DNA of 64,000 nucleotides, taken from JAQBQB01 sp963846925. GTDB taxonomy: Bacteria > Gemmatimonadota > Gemmatimonadetes > Gemmatimonadales > Gemmatimonadaceae. Each line of letters starts with the position of its first letter. Position 1 is the stretch's first letter. Where the stretch lies: assembly GCA_963846925.1 (NCBI GenBank), contig CAWJXW010000014.1:310001-374000 (forward strand), written 5' to 3'. Made by a program: the position numbers and the translations under genes. Below the pieces are notes generated by a model. The model was not told where the DNA came from and did not search any database. It worked only from the letters and a program-made list of their open reading frames with translations. Below are positions 55,200-63,618 of the stretch, one piece after another.

Positions 55200-56465
55200 A
55201 TGCCCCGAACAATCGTCCTCGCGTACTCCGGCGGACTCGATACTTCCATTATTGTCCCTTGGCTGAAGGAGCACTACGCCGGCGCCAAGGTCATCTGCGT
55301 GGCTGCCGATATTGGGCAGGGAAGCGACGAGCTGAGCGGGGTGCGCGCCAAAGCACTCGCCTCCGGCGCAGATGCCTGCTACGTCGAAGACCTTCGCGAG
55401 GAATTCGTCGAGTCGTTCATCTTCCCGACGCTCCGTGCAGGAGCCATCTACAACCGGAAGTACCTACTCGGCACTTCGATGGCTCGGCCGCTCATCGCGC
55501 GTCGTCAAGTCGAAGTCGCGCGACGCGTTGGGGCCGACGCCCTGGCGCATGGATGCACGGGAAAGGGAAACGATCAGGTTCGCTTCGAGCTGACCTACGC
55601 CGCGTTCGCCCCGGATCTTCCGGTCATCGCGCCCTGGCGCGAGTGGAACATCCGTAGCCGGGAGGACGCCATCGCGTACGCCGAGGCGCACGGCATTCCC
55701 GTCGTGGCGACGCGACAGAAGATCTATTCGCGAGACGCGAACCTCTGGCACTTGTCGCACGAGGGGGGCGTGCTCGAGGATCCGAACGCCGCGCCGCCGG
55801 ATGATCTGCTCATGCTCACGCAAAACGTCACCGACGCTCCCGATAAGCCCGAGACGGTGACGATCGGGTTCGATGGCGGCACTCCGGTCTCGGTGAACGG
55901 CGTGGCACTTGGACCTGTGGATCTCATCGCCGAGCTGAACGCGATCGGCGGCAAGCACGGTTGTGGCGTCGTCGACCTCGTCGAAGATCGTCTGGTCGGC
56001 ATGAAGTCGCGCGGCGTCTACGAGACGCCGGGCGGTTCGCTGCTGTACGCGGCGCACTCGGAGCTCGAGCAGCTGGTCCTCGATCGTCGCACGCTCGCGG
56101 CGAAGGATCTCATCGCGCCTCGCTACGCGGATCTCGTCTACGAGGGACGGTGGTGGACGACGGAGCGCGAGGCGTACGACGCTTTCGTCGCCGTGACGCA
56201 GGAGCGCGTGACCGGCTCCGTGACGCTGCGCTTGTACAAGGGCTCGACGGCGGTCGTCGGCCGCGAGAGCGAGCACGCGTTGTACGACGAGCGTTTCGTC
56301 ACCTTCGGCGAGGACGACGTGTACCAGCAAAGCGACGCGGCTGGATTCATTCGCCTGTTCGCGCTGCCGGCTCGCGTCCGAGCACTCAAGGACCAGGAGA
56401 TGGCGTTGACCGCTGCCAACTCGCCCGTCGAAACGCCGGCCGAGCCGGCGCTGCAGATCGCGTGA
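55200..56465 (+). CDS. argG: Argininosuccinate synthase
   Basis: ATP-dependent joining of citrulline and aspartate, 421 residues. The ATG at 55200 follows AGGAG at 55187-55191. The PP-loop pyrophosphatase motif is AYSGGLDTSI; other marks are GCTGKGNDQVRFEL and the specificity region KYLLGTSMARPLIA. The C-terminal tail after LKDQEMALTA is longer than usual. The TGA overlaps the argH GTG (GTGA). Confidence 0.96.
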   Translation: MPRTIVLAYSGGLDTSIIVPWLKEHYAGAKVICVAADIGQGSDELSGVRAKALASGADACYVEDLREEFVESFIFPTLRAGAIYNRKYLLGTSMARPLIARRQVEVARRVGADALAHGCTGKGNDQVRFELTYAAFAPDLPVIAPWREWNIRSREDAIAYAEAHGIPVVATRQKIYSRDANLWHLSHEGGVLEDPNAAPPDDLLMLTQNVTDAPDKPETVTIGFDGGTPVSVNGVALGPVDLIAELNAIGGKHGCGVVDLVEDRLVGMKSRGVYETPGGSLLYAAHSELEQLVLDRRTLAAKDLIAPRYADLVYEGRWWTTEREAYDAFVAVTQERVTGSVTLRLYKGSTAVVGRESEHALYDERFVTFGEDDVYQQSDAAGFIRLFALPARVRALKDQEMALTAANSPVETPAEPALQIA

Positions 56466-57859
56466 CCGCGACGTCGCCCATGGCGCCCGGCGGCGCGCAC
56501 AAGCTCTGGGGTGGGCGCTTCGCGGCGGACGTCGCCGCGGAATTCGACGCCCTCAATTCGTCCATCGCCGTCGACTACCGTCTTTGGCCGCACGACGTGC
56601 GGCTGTCCAAGGCGTGGGCCGTCGCGCTCTACCACGCCGCTGTTCTGTCGCTCGACGAAAGCAACGAGATCGAACGCGGCCTCGATCGCGTCGCCGCGCG
56701 ATTACAGGGCGGGGAAGCGCCCGCGCCGACCGACGAGGACGTGCACACGCTGATCGATCGGCTGCTCCACCAGGAGATCGGCGACGCCGCGTCGAAGCTG
56801 CACACCGGCCGGAGCCGCAACGATCAGGTCGCGACGGCAACGCGCCTTTGGGCGATGGACGCCGCGAAGTCGCTCGACGTCGCGCTCAAGCGCCTTCAGC
56901 AAACAATGATCGATCAGGCTCATGGCCTGGAAACGGTGTTGATGCCGTCGTACACGCACATGCAGCGTGCAATTCCGGTGTCCGCCGCGCATTGGCTGCT
57001 GTCTCATTTCTGGCCGTTGCACCGCGATCGCGCCCGCGTCCGAGCAGCGTCGCGCGCCGCGGCGGTACTTCCGCTCGGAGCCGGCGCCGCGGCCGGCGCC
57101 GCGTATCCGGTGTCGCGCGTGTTGCTCAAGCAGAGCCTCGGCTTCAGCGCGATTTCCCAGAACTCGATCGATGCTGTGAGCGATCGCGACTTCGTCGCTG
57201 AACTGTTGTTCGCCGCGACGATGATCGGGACGCACCTGTCTCGTCTCGCCGAGGACCTCATCATCTACGGCTCGAGCGAGTTCGGATTCGTGCAATTCGG
57301 CGATCGGTTCACGTCCGGCTCGAGCATGATGCCGCAGAAGCGCAACCCGGACGCGCTCGAACTGGCCCGTGGATCCGCAGCGCGCATGCTCGGCGATCTC
57401 ACCACGCTCGTCGCGACGCTCAAAGGACTGCCCAGCAGCTACAATAAGGATCTGCAGGACGACAAGCGCGTACTGTTCGACGCGGTCGATTCATTGCTGC
57501 TCGTGCTGCCCGCCGTCGCGGGCGCGTTGGAGGAGTGCGAGTTCAACACGCAGCGAATGCGCGGGGCGCTTTCGACGACGATGATGGCGACGGATCTTGC
57601 GGACTATCTGGTTCGCAAAGGCGTGACGTTCCGCGACGCACACCGCGCGGTCGGTCGGTTGGTTCGCCGGTGCGAGGAAGAACGGTGTGGACTGGACGCG
57701 CTGCCATTGGCCGCGTTCACCGAGGTGCACACCTCCTTCGAGACCGACGTATTCGACGCGCTATCCCCAGCGCGATCGGTGGCGTGGCGCGAGGTCGACG
57801 GGGGCACCGGACCCGCCGCCGTGCGTGCTCAGCTCGAAGCCGCGCAACGCTCGCTCTAG
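56462..57859 (+). CDS. argH: Argininosuccinate lyase
   Basis: Splits argininosuccinate into arginine and fumarate, 465 residues. The GTG at 56462 overlaps the argG stop; an ATG at 56480 is the alternative. Signatures are KLWGGRFAADVAAEFDALNS, HTGRSRNDQVATATRLW, the lyase signature GSSMMPQKRNPDALE and the catalytic-histidine loop TYTHMQ-type sequence as SYTHMQRAIPVSAAHW. A large inverted repeat with a T-rich side follows and probably ends the operon. argF and argE are not in the window. Confidence 0.96.
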   Translation: MTATSPMAPGGAHKLWGGRFAADVAAEFDALNSSIAVDYRLWPHDVRLSKAWAVALYHAAVLSLDESNEIERGLDRVAARLQGGEAPAPTDEDVHTLIDRLLHQEIGDAASKLHTGRSRNDQVATATRLWAMDAAKSLDVALKRLQQTMIDQAHGLETVLMPSYTHMQRAIPVSAAHWLLSHFWPLHRDRARVRAASRAAAVLPLGAGAAAGAAYPVSRVLLKQSLGFSAISQNSIDAVSDRDFVAELLFAATMIGTHLSRLAEDLIIYGSSEFGFVQFGDRFTSGSSMMPQKRNPDALELARGSAARMLGDLTTLVATLKGLPSSYNKDLQDDKRVLFDAVDSLLLVLPAVAGALEECEFNTQRMRGALSTTMMATDLADYLVRKGVTFRDAHRAVGRLVRRCEEERCGLDALPLAAFTEVHTSFETDVFDALSPARSVAWREVDGGTGPAAVRAQLEAAQRSL

Positions 57860-57875
57860 TTCGACGAACCGTACC

Positions 57876-57927
57876 AAATAGAGACATGACGGCGATCGAT
57901 GATTCGATTGCCGTCACGTCTCTATTT
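57876..57927 (+). terminator. Long imperfect hairpin after argH
   Basis: Arms of 24 bases (57876-57899 and 57904-57927) with two mismatches, AAATAGAGACATGACGGCGA on the left, 16 bases after the argH stop and running into TTTATATATA. It probably ends the argGH transcript, but such a long arm is unusual for an intrinsic terminator. Confidence 0.6.
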
Positions 57928-58068
57928 ATATATACTCGTATCGGAGTGGAATATTCGCACACCTGTCACCTATACTTGCTCCCACTGGAGTAGATTATCC
58001 CGCGAGTATATCACCTTGATGTAGCTAGACATGCGTCTGGCGCCGAAGCGCGTTGGGTAGAGAATCTG

Positions 58069-58380
58069 TTGACCAGATTCGCTCTACCAGGAGTGGAATC
58101 GCCCGGCAAGGGAACGTCTCGGCGGATTTCCAACGTGGGCATTTACCACGTCGCCCTCGTCTCCCGTCTCGTCGGCGCCATGGGTATCTCACTGGAGCCC
58201 GCGTCGACACTGGCGGTCAGGATCCTGGCGGCTCCGCCGGGTGAGCCGATCGTTGTCCTCGGCGATCTGGAGCTTCGATTCGACCGGGCGGCCTTCGTCG
58301 CGTCGATCGATGCGCTGATCGCCGAAGCCGCCGAGGCCACTCTGCCGCGTCGCCGCGGCCGCCCGCGACGCGAGCGGTGA
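58069..58380 (+). CDS. Small hypothetical protein with AT-hook-like C-terminus
   Basis: Open frame of up to 103 residues beginning at TTG 58069; GTG 58093 or 58135 and ATG 58180 are other starts, and none has a ribosome site. The core (RILAAPPGEPIVVLGDLELR, then FVASIDALIAEAAEATLP) looks protein-like. The C-terminus, RRRGRPRRER, has the GRP core of an AT-hook, a minor-groove binding element. It is followed by a bidirectional terminator. Treat as a probable gene of unknown role. Confidence 0.45.
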   Translation: MTRFALPGVESPGKGTSRRISNVGIYHVALVSRLVGAMGISLEPASTLAVRILAAPPGEPIVVLGDLELRFDRAAFVASIDALIAEAAEATLPRRRGRPRRER

Positions 58381-58410
58381 CCCGTCTCGGCCCCTGAAGC
58401 GAAAGAAAAG

Positions 58411-58448
58411 ACGACGGGGCGCCTCTCGATCGAGAAGCGCCCCGTCGT
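58411..58448. terminator. Bidirectional terminator upstream of the cold-shock stop
   Basis: 12-bp stem ACGACGGGGCGC / GCGCCCCGTCGT enclosing a TCTCGA-TCGAGA inner stem. The plus strand continues CGTTGTTT and the minus strand CTTTTCTTTC, so it can end both convergent transcripts. Confidence 0.85.
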
Positions 58449-58464
58449 CGTTGTTTCGATTTTT

Positions 58465-58680
58465 CTAGCGCGCCACGATCTTGCTGACATTCTCCGCGGC
58501 CGGACCCTTCTGGCCTTGGACGAGGTCGAACTCGACGGGTTCACCCTCTGCGAGCGTCTTGAACCCGTTGCCTTGGATGGAGCTGTAGTGGACGAAGCAG
58601 TCCTTGTCTCCGCCGTCCGGCGTGATGAATCCAAACCCCTTGGCGTCGTTGAACCACTTCACCTTTCCCGTCGTGCGCAT
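58465..58680 (-). CDS. Cold-shock domain protein
   Basis: 71-residue OB-fold nucleic-acid-binding protein. RNP1 is KGFGFIT and RNP2 is CFVHYSSI; MRTTGKVKWFNDAKGFGFIT is the typical start. The ATG at 58680 follows GGGAG. It is about 70% identical in outline to the one at 43767, with a two-residue insertion (GGDKDC), so the two are ancient paralogues. The gap 58681-58894 to ispG has no feature I recognise. Confidence 0.95.
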   Translation of the reverse strand: MRTTGKVKWFNDAKGFGFITPDGGDKDCFVHYSSIQGNGFKTLAEGEPVEFDLVQGQKGPAAENVSKIVAR

Positions 58681-58894
58681 GTTTCTACTCCCTGAGGTCC
58701 GTCCGCTACAACACCGTGTTGCGCGGGTGGTAAAACCCGATCCCGTGATCCGACACCCGCGGACGCCCCGGTTTCAGGCGACGGCCAAAGTAGTAGCCCC
58801 GGAAAGCGTGGTCAAGCTGCCCACCCGGAACCGGACGCCCTCACTGCGTTTCGGGCCTATCTTTCGGCGTTTGCCGTAAACGGAGACCGATACC

Positions 58895-60121
58895 TTGGCC
58901 CAGTCGAATCGGCGACCGACCGTCAGCACCTGGATCGATCGCGTGCAGGTCGGATCTGCCGCGCCCGTGGTGGTGCAGTCGATGACCAACACCGACACCG
59001 CCGACGCCGCCCAGACGGCGGAGCAGGTGATCGCGCTCGCGCGCGCCGGCTCACAGCTCGTCAGGGTTACGGTCAACAACGAACCGGCGGCCGCGGCCGT
59101 CCCGGAGATCGCGCGCCGCGTCATTGACGGCGGCGTCACGGTACCCATCGTCGGCGACTTTCACTACAACGGGCACCTGCTGCTCGCGAAATTTCCCGAC
59201 TGCGCCGGGGTGCTCGCCAAATATCGGATCAACCCAGGCAATGTCGGCGGAAAGCGCCGCGACGAGAATTTTCGGACGATCGTCGGAATCGCGGTCGACA
59301 ATGCCAAGCCAGTTCGTATCGGCGTCAACTGGGGCTCGCTGGACCAGGATCTCCTGACGGCGATGATGGACGAGAACGCTCGCGCTGGCTCGCCGCGCGA
59401 CGCGCGCGACGTCTACATCGAGGCGATGCTCGCGAGCGCGCTACGCTCGGCCGAGTTGGCGGAGGAGGTCGGGTTGGGCCACGACCGCATCATCATCTCC
59501 GCCAAGGTTTCCGGCGTACAAGATCTCGTCGAAGTGTACCGGCGACTCGCCGCGCGCTGCGACTACCCGCTGCACCTCGGACTCACCGAGGCGGGGATGG
59601 GTACGAAGGGCGTCGTTGCGAGCACGGCGGGGCTGTCGATCCTTCTCGCCGAGGGAATCGGCGATACCATCCGCGTCTCGTTGACGCCGCGACCGAACGG
59701 CGACCGCACCGAAGAAGTGTTCGTCGCCCAGCAGATCCTTCAGTCGCTCGGACTTCGAAACTTCGCACCGCAGGTCACCGCGTGTCCCGGTTGCGGCCGA
59801 ACGACCTCGACCTTCTTCCAGCACATGGCGGAGGACATCCAGACCTACCTTCGCGAGCAGATGCCCGTCTGGCGCGAACATCGCCCGGGCGTCGAGGAGT
59901 TGCGCGTCGCCGTGATGGGCTGCGTCGTGAACGGGCCCGGCGAATCGAAGCACGCGAACATCGGCATCTCACTGCCCGGGACGTTCGAGGAACCCAAGGC
60001 GCCCGTGTACGTCGACGGGCAGCTCTTCACGACGCTCAAGGGCGACGGGATCGTTCAGGATTTTCTAAAGATCCTCGACGACTACGTCGCGACGCGGTAT
60101 CGAGAGCCGGCCGCGGTTTGA
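58895..60121 (+). CDS. ispG: 4-hydroxy-3-methylbut-2-enyl-diphosphate synthase
   Basis: Fe-S enzyme of the MEP isoprenoid pathway (GcpE), 408 residues. The TTG start at 58895 follows GGAG at 58882-58885; the GcpE N-terminus RVQVGSAAPVVVQSMTNTDT is just inside. The [4Fe-4S] ligands are in ACPGCGRT and VMGCVVNGPGE. The mid-section has GLTEAGMGTKGVV and GDTIRVSLTP. It converges on the HD-fold gene with a 6-base gap. Confidence 0.96.
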   Translation: MAQSNRRPTVSTWIDRVQVGSAAPVVVQSMTNTDTADAAQTAEQVIALARAGSQLVRVTVNNEPAAAAVPEIARRVIDGGVTVPIVGDFHYNGHLLLAKFPDCAGVLAKYRINPGNVGGKRRDENFRTIVGIAVDNAKPVRIGVNWGSLDQDLLTAMMDENARAGSPRDARDVYIEAMLASALRSAELAEEVGLGHDRIIISAKVSGVQDLVEVYRRLAARCDYPLHLGLTEAGMGTKGVVASTAGLSILLAEGIGDTIRVSLTPRPNGDRTEEVFVAQQILQSLGLRNFAPQVTACPGCGRTTSTFFQHMAEDIQTYLREQMPVWREHRPGVEELRVAVMGCVVNGPGESKHANIGISLPGTFEEPKAPVYVDGQLFTTLKGDGIVQDFLKILDDYVATRYREPAAV

Positions 60122-60127
60122 CGGGGC

Positions 60128-60754
60128 TCAGGAGCCGACGGGCTGATCGCGTGACGCCGTCTCGAGCGCGCCGACGATGTCCTCGAGCTCGGTCATGATC
60201 TCGGCGCGGAAGCCCAACTCGCGCAGCCGATCGACCGCGCGGCGGTAGCCGCGGACCGTCTCCACCGGACCGCCTGAGAAACGCGTCCACACCGTACCAG
60301 GGTCGATCGTGCGGCGCAGGTCGGCGAGCAGCGTGCCGGCGTCGTGCAGCACGTGCGCGGCGCCGACCCAACGAGCCTCGTCGCTCGCTTCCGCGAGCCT
60401 CGCGAGCGCGTCGTCTCGGCGTTCCTCAGGCGAGAGCTCGATACCGTCATCGTCGATGCGTCGCTCGATTACTGAGAGCACGAGGTCCAGCGCCGGCTGT
60501 CCGAATTTGCTGGCGACACGCTGGTCGAGCACCTCGCCGGAGTATCCCTGTAGGACGTAGTCTTCGACGACCTGGAAGAGAATGCCGGCGACGACAGCCG
60601 TATCGTCTCGCTGATATCGCGTGAGGATGATCGCGACGTTCGCTGCATGCGTCGCGTAGGGCGCGCGCGTCCCTCTGCGCACCTGCTGATCGTGGTGCTT
60701 GGCCGCGAACGCCAAGGCGTGGTTCACACGATCGGAGTAGCCCGGACTGGTCAT
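60128..60754 (-). CDS. HD-fold protein with lost HD pair (SpoT/HDc-like)
   Basis: Protein of 208 residues resembling the phosphohydrolase half of RelA/SpoT-type enzymes: ALAFAAKHHDQQVRRGTRAPY and ATHAANVAIILTRY match the start of the domain. The HD pair expected in the AGLLHDVVED motif reads AGILFQVVEDY (Phe60-Gln61), so the metal-binding His and Asp are gone while the following Glu-Asp remains. Catalysis is therefore doubtful; a binding or regulatory role is possible. The ATG at 60754 is preferred over the TTG two codons upstream. It is followed by a convergent ispG. Confidence 0.8.
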   Translation of the reverse strand: MTSPGYSDRVNHALAFAAKHHDQQVRRGTRAPYATHAANVAIILTRYQRDDTAVVAGILFQVVEDYVLQGYSGEVLDQRVASKFGQPALDLVLSVIERRIDDDGIELSPEERRDDALARLAEASDEARWVGAAHVLHDAGTLLADLRRTIDPGTVWTRFSGGPVETVRGYRRAVDRLRELGFRAEIMTELEDIVGALETASRDQPVGS

Positions 60755-60789
60755 TGCCAAGATCAGCCTACACGTCGTCTAGGGAGGCG

Positions 60790-61284
60790 TCAACCGCGAC
60801 CTTCGCCGGCGAACCAGCGAACGATACGCTCGAGGCCGTCCGCGTCGGACTGGTCGAACGCTGCGCGACGCTCCGAATCGATGTCCAGCACCGCGGTCAG
60901 CGATCCGGCCCGGTCGAACACGGGGACGACGATCTCCGACTTGGAGCGCGCGTCACACGTGATGTGTCCGGGGAACCGCGAAACGTCCGGCACGATCACC
61001 GTGCGCCGTTCCGCGGCCGACGTTCCGCACACGCCACGACCGAACGTGATCTCCAGGCAACCGAGCGTCCCTTGGTACGGTCCGACGCGCAGTAACTGCG
61101 GACCGACGACGCGATAAAAGCCCGTCCACAGATGTCCGAACGATTGGTGGAGCAGGGAAGCAAGCGTCGCCATCCCCGTGATGTCGTCGTCCACGCCGGC
61201 GAGCACGCCGAGCATTTGCGAATGCAAGAGAGCGTACGCGCGCTCACGCGGTTCGTACCGCAGGTCCATCACCCCTTCAGTCAT
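60790..61284 (-). CDS. msrC: Free methionine-(R)-sulfoxide reductase
   Basis: GAF-domain reductase that repairs free Met-(R)-SO, 164 residues. Family marks are LWTGFYRVVGPQLLRVGPYQ, the three catalytic cysteines Cys76 (GCLEI), Cys86 (GVCG) and Cys110 (HITCDA), and KSEIVVPVF and VLDIDSERRAAFD. The spacing (10 and 24 residues) matches E. coli fRMsr (Cys84/94/118). The start is ATG 61284 or ATG 61269. It probably shares a transcript with the membrane protein 6 bases upstream. Confidence 0.93.
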   Translation of the reverse strand: MTEGVMDLRYEPRERAYALLHSQMLGVLAGVDDDITGMATLASLLHQSFGHLWTGFYRVVGPQLLRVGPYQGTLGCLEITFGRGVCGTSAAERRTVIVPDVSRFPGHITCDARSKSEIVVPVFDRAGSLTAVLDIDSERRAAFDQSDADGLERIVRWFAGEGRG

Positions 61285-61290
61285 CGGCGA

Positions 61291-61740
61291 TCATCTCGAG
61301 ACGGCGGAAACCAGCTGGAGGTCGATGAACAAAAGGGCGGCGCCTTGCACCGCGAGGCCGGCCCCCGCGCCCATCCCGGCGAGGCTTCGGCCGAACCAGC
61401 GCGACGCGGCGGCCAACACCGCGCCCATGCCGATAACACCGACGTCGAATCCTACGCGCGCCCATGTTGCGCGCTCGAGTCGCGTCGCGCCGGCGAGGTC
61501 GCGGAGATGCAGCCCTTGCCACTCCATCGCTCCGATGAGACCCAAGACGAGCCCCCAGCCACCGAGCTGCACGGCGAAGTGCGCGAGCACGGGCGATCTA
61601 ATGCGACGCCCGGCGAGCATGACGGCGATCCCGGTCGCGGCAATGATGGAAAGACCTGCCCACGCGAGTGTACGCGCGATGTACTGCCGCTCGGCGCTCA
61701 AGATGGTGTCTGCCCACACGGCTCGGATGCTAGCCGCCAC
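61291..61740 (-). CDS. Four-helix membrane protein of unknown function
   Basis: 149-residue protein with about four transmembrane helices (near 25-43, 52-72, 95-112 and 120-142). The GTG at 61740 starts MAASIRAVWADTILSAERQY. The pattern resembles DUF6992-type small membrane proteins, but no functional motif is seen. It lies 6 bases from the reductase gene and may be co-transcribed with it. Confidence 0.75.
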   Translation of the reverse strand: MAASIRAVWADTILSAERQYIARTLAWAGLSIIAATGIAVMLAGRRIRSPVLAHFAVQLGGWGLVLGLIGAMEWQGLHLRDLAGATRLERATWARVGFDVGVIGMGAVLAAASRWFGRSLAGMGAGAGLAVQGAALLFIDLQLVSAVSR

Positions 61741-61774
61741 GCTCGCGGCCAGGAAGGCGTCGCTGGACCCCGCC

Positions 61775-63511
61775 TCACTGTTTGCGAGTCAGCGTCTGCA
61801 TCTCGGCCGTCTGCAGCGGTCGCGGACTGGACTCGACGCGTTCGGCGCTCAGCGTCGGCGGCGGAACGGAATCCCAGAGGACGACTCCGATCGGAGTACC
61901 TCCGCCTTGGCGAATGCCGTCGAGCGCGGCGCGGAGGTCGGCGAGTCGCGTGTGTCCCACTCGCGCGCAGATGACGACATCCGGCACCGGAAGCGCTCCG
62001 CCGAGGCCCGCTACGACGTGCTCGAGGCTTGCGACGACGACAATCGCTTCATAGTGGCGCGCCAACCGCGGCGCCTCTTGGCGAAACAGATCGGTCACCG
62101 CGGCGGGATCCAGCGGTGTCGGCGATATGCCGCTGGGGATGACGTCGATCGTACGGTCGCGCCCCGCCATTGTCTGGGTCGTCACTTCGGCCCAGTCGAT
62201 GTGAGAGCGAAGGACATCCGCAATGCCTGGCTCGGCGTGACACCGCAGCGCGGCCGCGACTGGCAGCACCGATGCGTCGGTGTCGATGAGAATCGTGCTG
62301 CGAGCTTCGTCGGCCGCAATCGCGGCGACGTTCATTGCCACCACAGCGGCGATGCCCGTGTCGGCGCCAGTGATGGTCAGCGACAGCCGCGTCGCCCCCG
62401 CGCGCACAACGTGAAGGTACGTCAGCTGATAGCTCGGAGCGCGCGGATCGAAATACGGCGGGGCCACGCGGTCGGCGAGTCGGCGGTCGCGATTGGGATC
62501 ACGCGGCCGCCGTCGTGCCGTGGCCAGCACTCTGACGCCGGTAGCACGCTCGACTTCGTGCTCATCGCTGATTCGCGGATTTCGCATTTCGCCGAAAAAG
62601 GCGGCGCCGAATCCGAGCACGACTCCGATGACCAACGCGGCTCCGAGCAGCGCCACCGGCGGCGCGCTCACCTGCGCCGCGGCCCGGTCGCGTGCGGCGT
62701 CTCGATCGAAGTCGTCAGCGCGCCGGCGCGCGTTCACGAGCGCTGTCTCAGCCTCGACCACCATGGATCGCGCCGAGTCGCGCTCCGCGACCCAGCCGAT
62801 CGTGTCCGTAGTGGGCGCGCCGGCGCTCAGCTGCTCGTCGCCGGCGACACCGAGCCCCGCCGTCAGTTGTCGCAGCGAGTCTCTGGTCGCGCGACCGATT
62901 GCCTGGATCGTCTGCCCAACCGTCGTGGCGCGCGCCGCGAGTGCCGCCGCCGCCGAGTCACCGCCTCCCGGCAGACCGAATGCATCGCGCTCACGCTCGA
63001 GCTCGTTCAGTGAGTCGAGGAGCACTCTCACGCGCTGTTGTCGCGCGAGTGGCGGAGCTTGCGCCAAGGCTCGATATGCCGCGATCACCGGCGCCGTCTC
63101 GATGCGAGTCAATAGGGCGTCGAGGTTTCCTGCCGCCGCGGACAACGAATCTCGCGCGACGAGGTTGGCCGGATTGAGCGTCGGCATTCCGCGCGGCTGC
63201 GCAACGGCCGCCGAGCGAGCTTGGGCCAACGCCGACTCGACTGACGCGAGACGCGTATGTGCGTGCGTCACGGCCGACGCGTACAGCGCCGTGTCTGGCC
63301 GCGGCGCCCGCGCGGCGAGCGGTGCAGCCGAGCGTCGCGCCTGAAATGGGGTGATGACCAGCGACACCAGGACCGCCACGAACGCGCCGATGGCGACCGC
63401 GCCGATGAACACGGGTCGGTTCACCGCGTTGCGAGCCCGCGCGGTGAGCCAGGCTTGGCGCGAGGCGGCGCGGTGCTGGGACGTCGAAAACTCGGCGGTC
63501 GACTGCATCAT
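61775..63511 (-). CDS. Wzz/BY-kinase-like polysaccharide co-polymerase with degenerate Walker A
   Basis: Inner-membrane protein of 578 residues with two helices (about 32-54 and 285-307) flanking a periplasmic coiled-coil-rich domain, then a cytoplasmic P-loop-like domain: the layout of bacterial tyrosine kinases and chain-length regulators. The Walker A segment reads LTITGADTGIAAVVAMNVA (about 378-396) and lacks the GK(S/T), while the following strand STILIDTDASVLP matches Walker A'. ATP hydrolysis is doubtful. There is no tyrosine-rich tail. It may regulate exopolysaccharide chain length without kinase activity. No other polysaccharide gene lies in the window. Confidence 0.85.
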   Translation of the reverse strand: MMQSTAEFSTSQHRAASRQAWLTARARNAVNRPVFIGAVAIGAFVAVLVSLVITPFQARRSAAPLAARAPRPDTALYASAVTHAHTRLASVESALAQARSAAVAQPRGMPTLNPANLVARDSLSAAAGNLDALLTRIETAPVIAAYRALAQAPPLARQQRVRVLLDSLNELERERDAFGLPGGGDSAAAALAARATTVGQTIQAIGRATRDSLRQLTAGLGVAGDEQLSAGAPTTDTIGWVAERDSARSMVVEAETALVNARRRADDFDRDAARDRAAAQVSAPPVALLGAALVIGVVLGFGAAFFGEMRNPRISDEHEVERATGVRVLATARRRPRDPNRDRRLADRVAPPYFDPRAPSYQLTYLHVVRAGATRLSLTITGADTGIAAVVAMNVAAIAADEARSTILIDTDASVLPVAAALRCHAEPGIADVLRSHIDWAEVTTQTMAGRDRTIDVIPSGISPTPLDPAAVTDLFRQEAPRLARHYEAIVVVASLEHVVAGLGGALPVPDVVICARVGHTRLADLRAALDGIRQGGGTPIGVVLWDSVPPPTLSAERVESSPRPLQTAEMQTLTRKQ

Positions 63512-63565
63512 GTATCGAAGTCTGTCCTGACACCGGGGCTGGTGCTACCGAGCCCGCTAGACGAC

Positions 63566-63594
63566 AAAAGCGCGGGGCCGGATGGCCCCGCGCT
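63566..63594 (-). terminator. Intrinsic terminator of the copper-protein gene
   Basis: 11-bp stem AGCGCGGGGCC / GGCCCCGCGCT with a 4-base loop; on the minus strand it is followed by TTTTGTCGTC. It lies 25 bases after the stop of the plastocyanin-like gene. Confidence 0.85.
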
Positions 63595-63618
63595 CTGACT
63601 GTGCTCGACCGCCGGACG

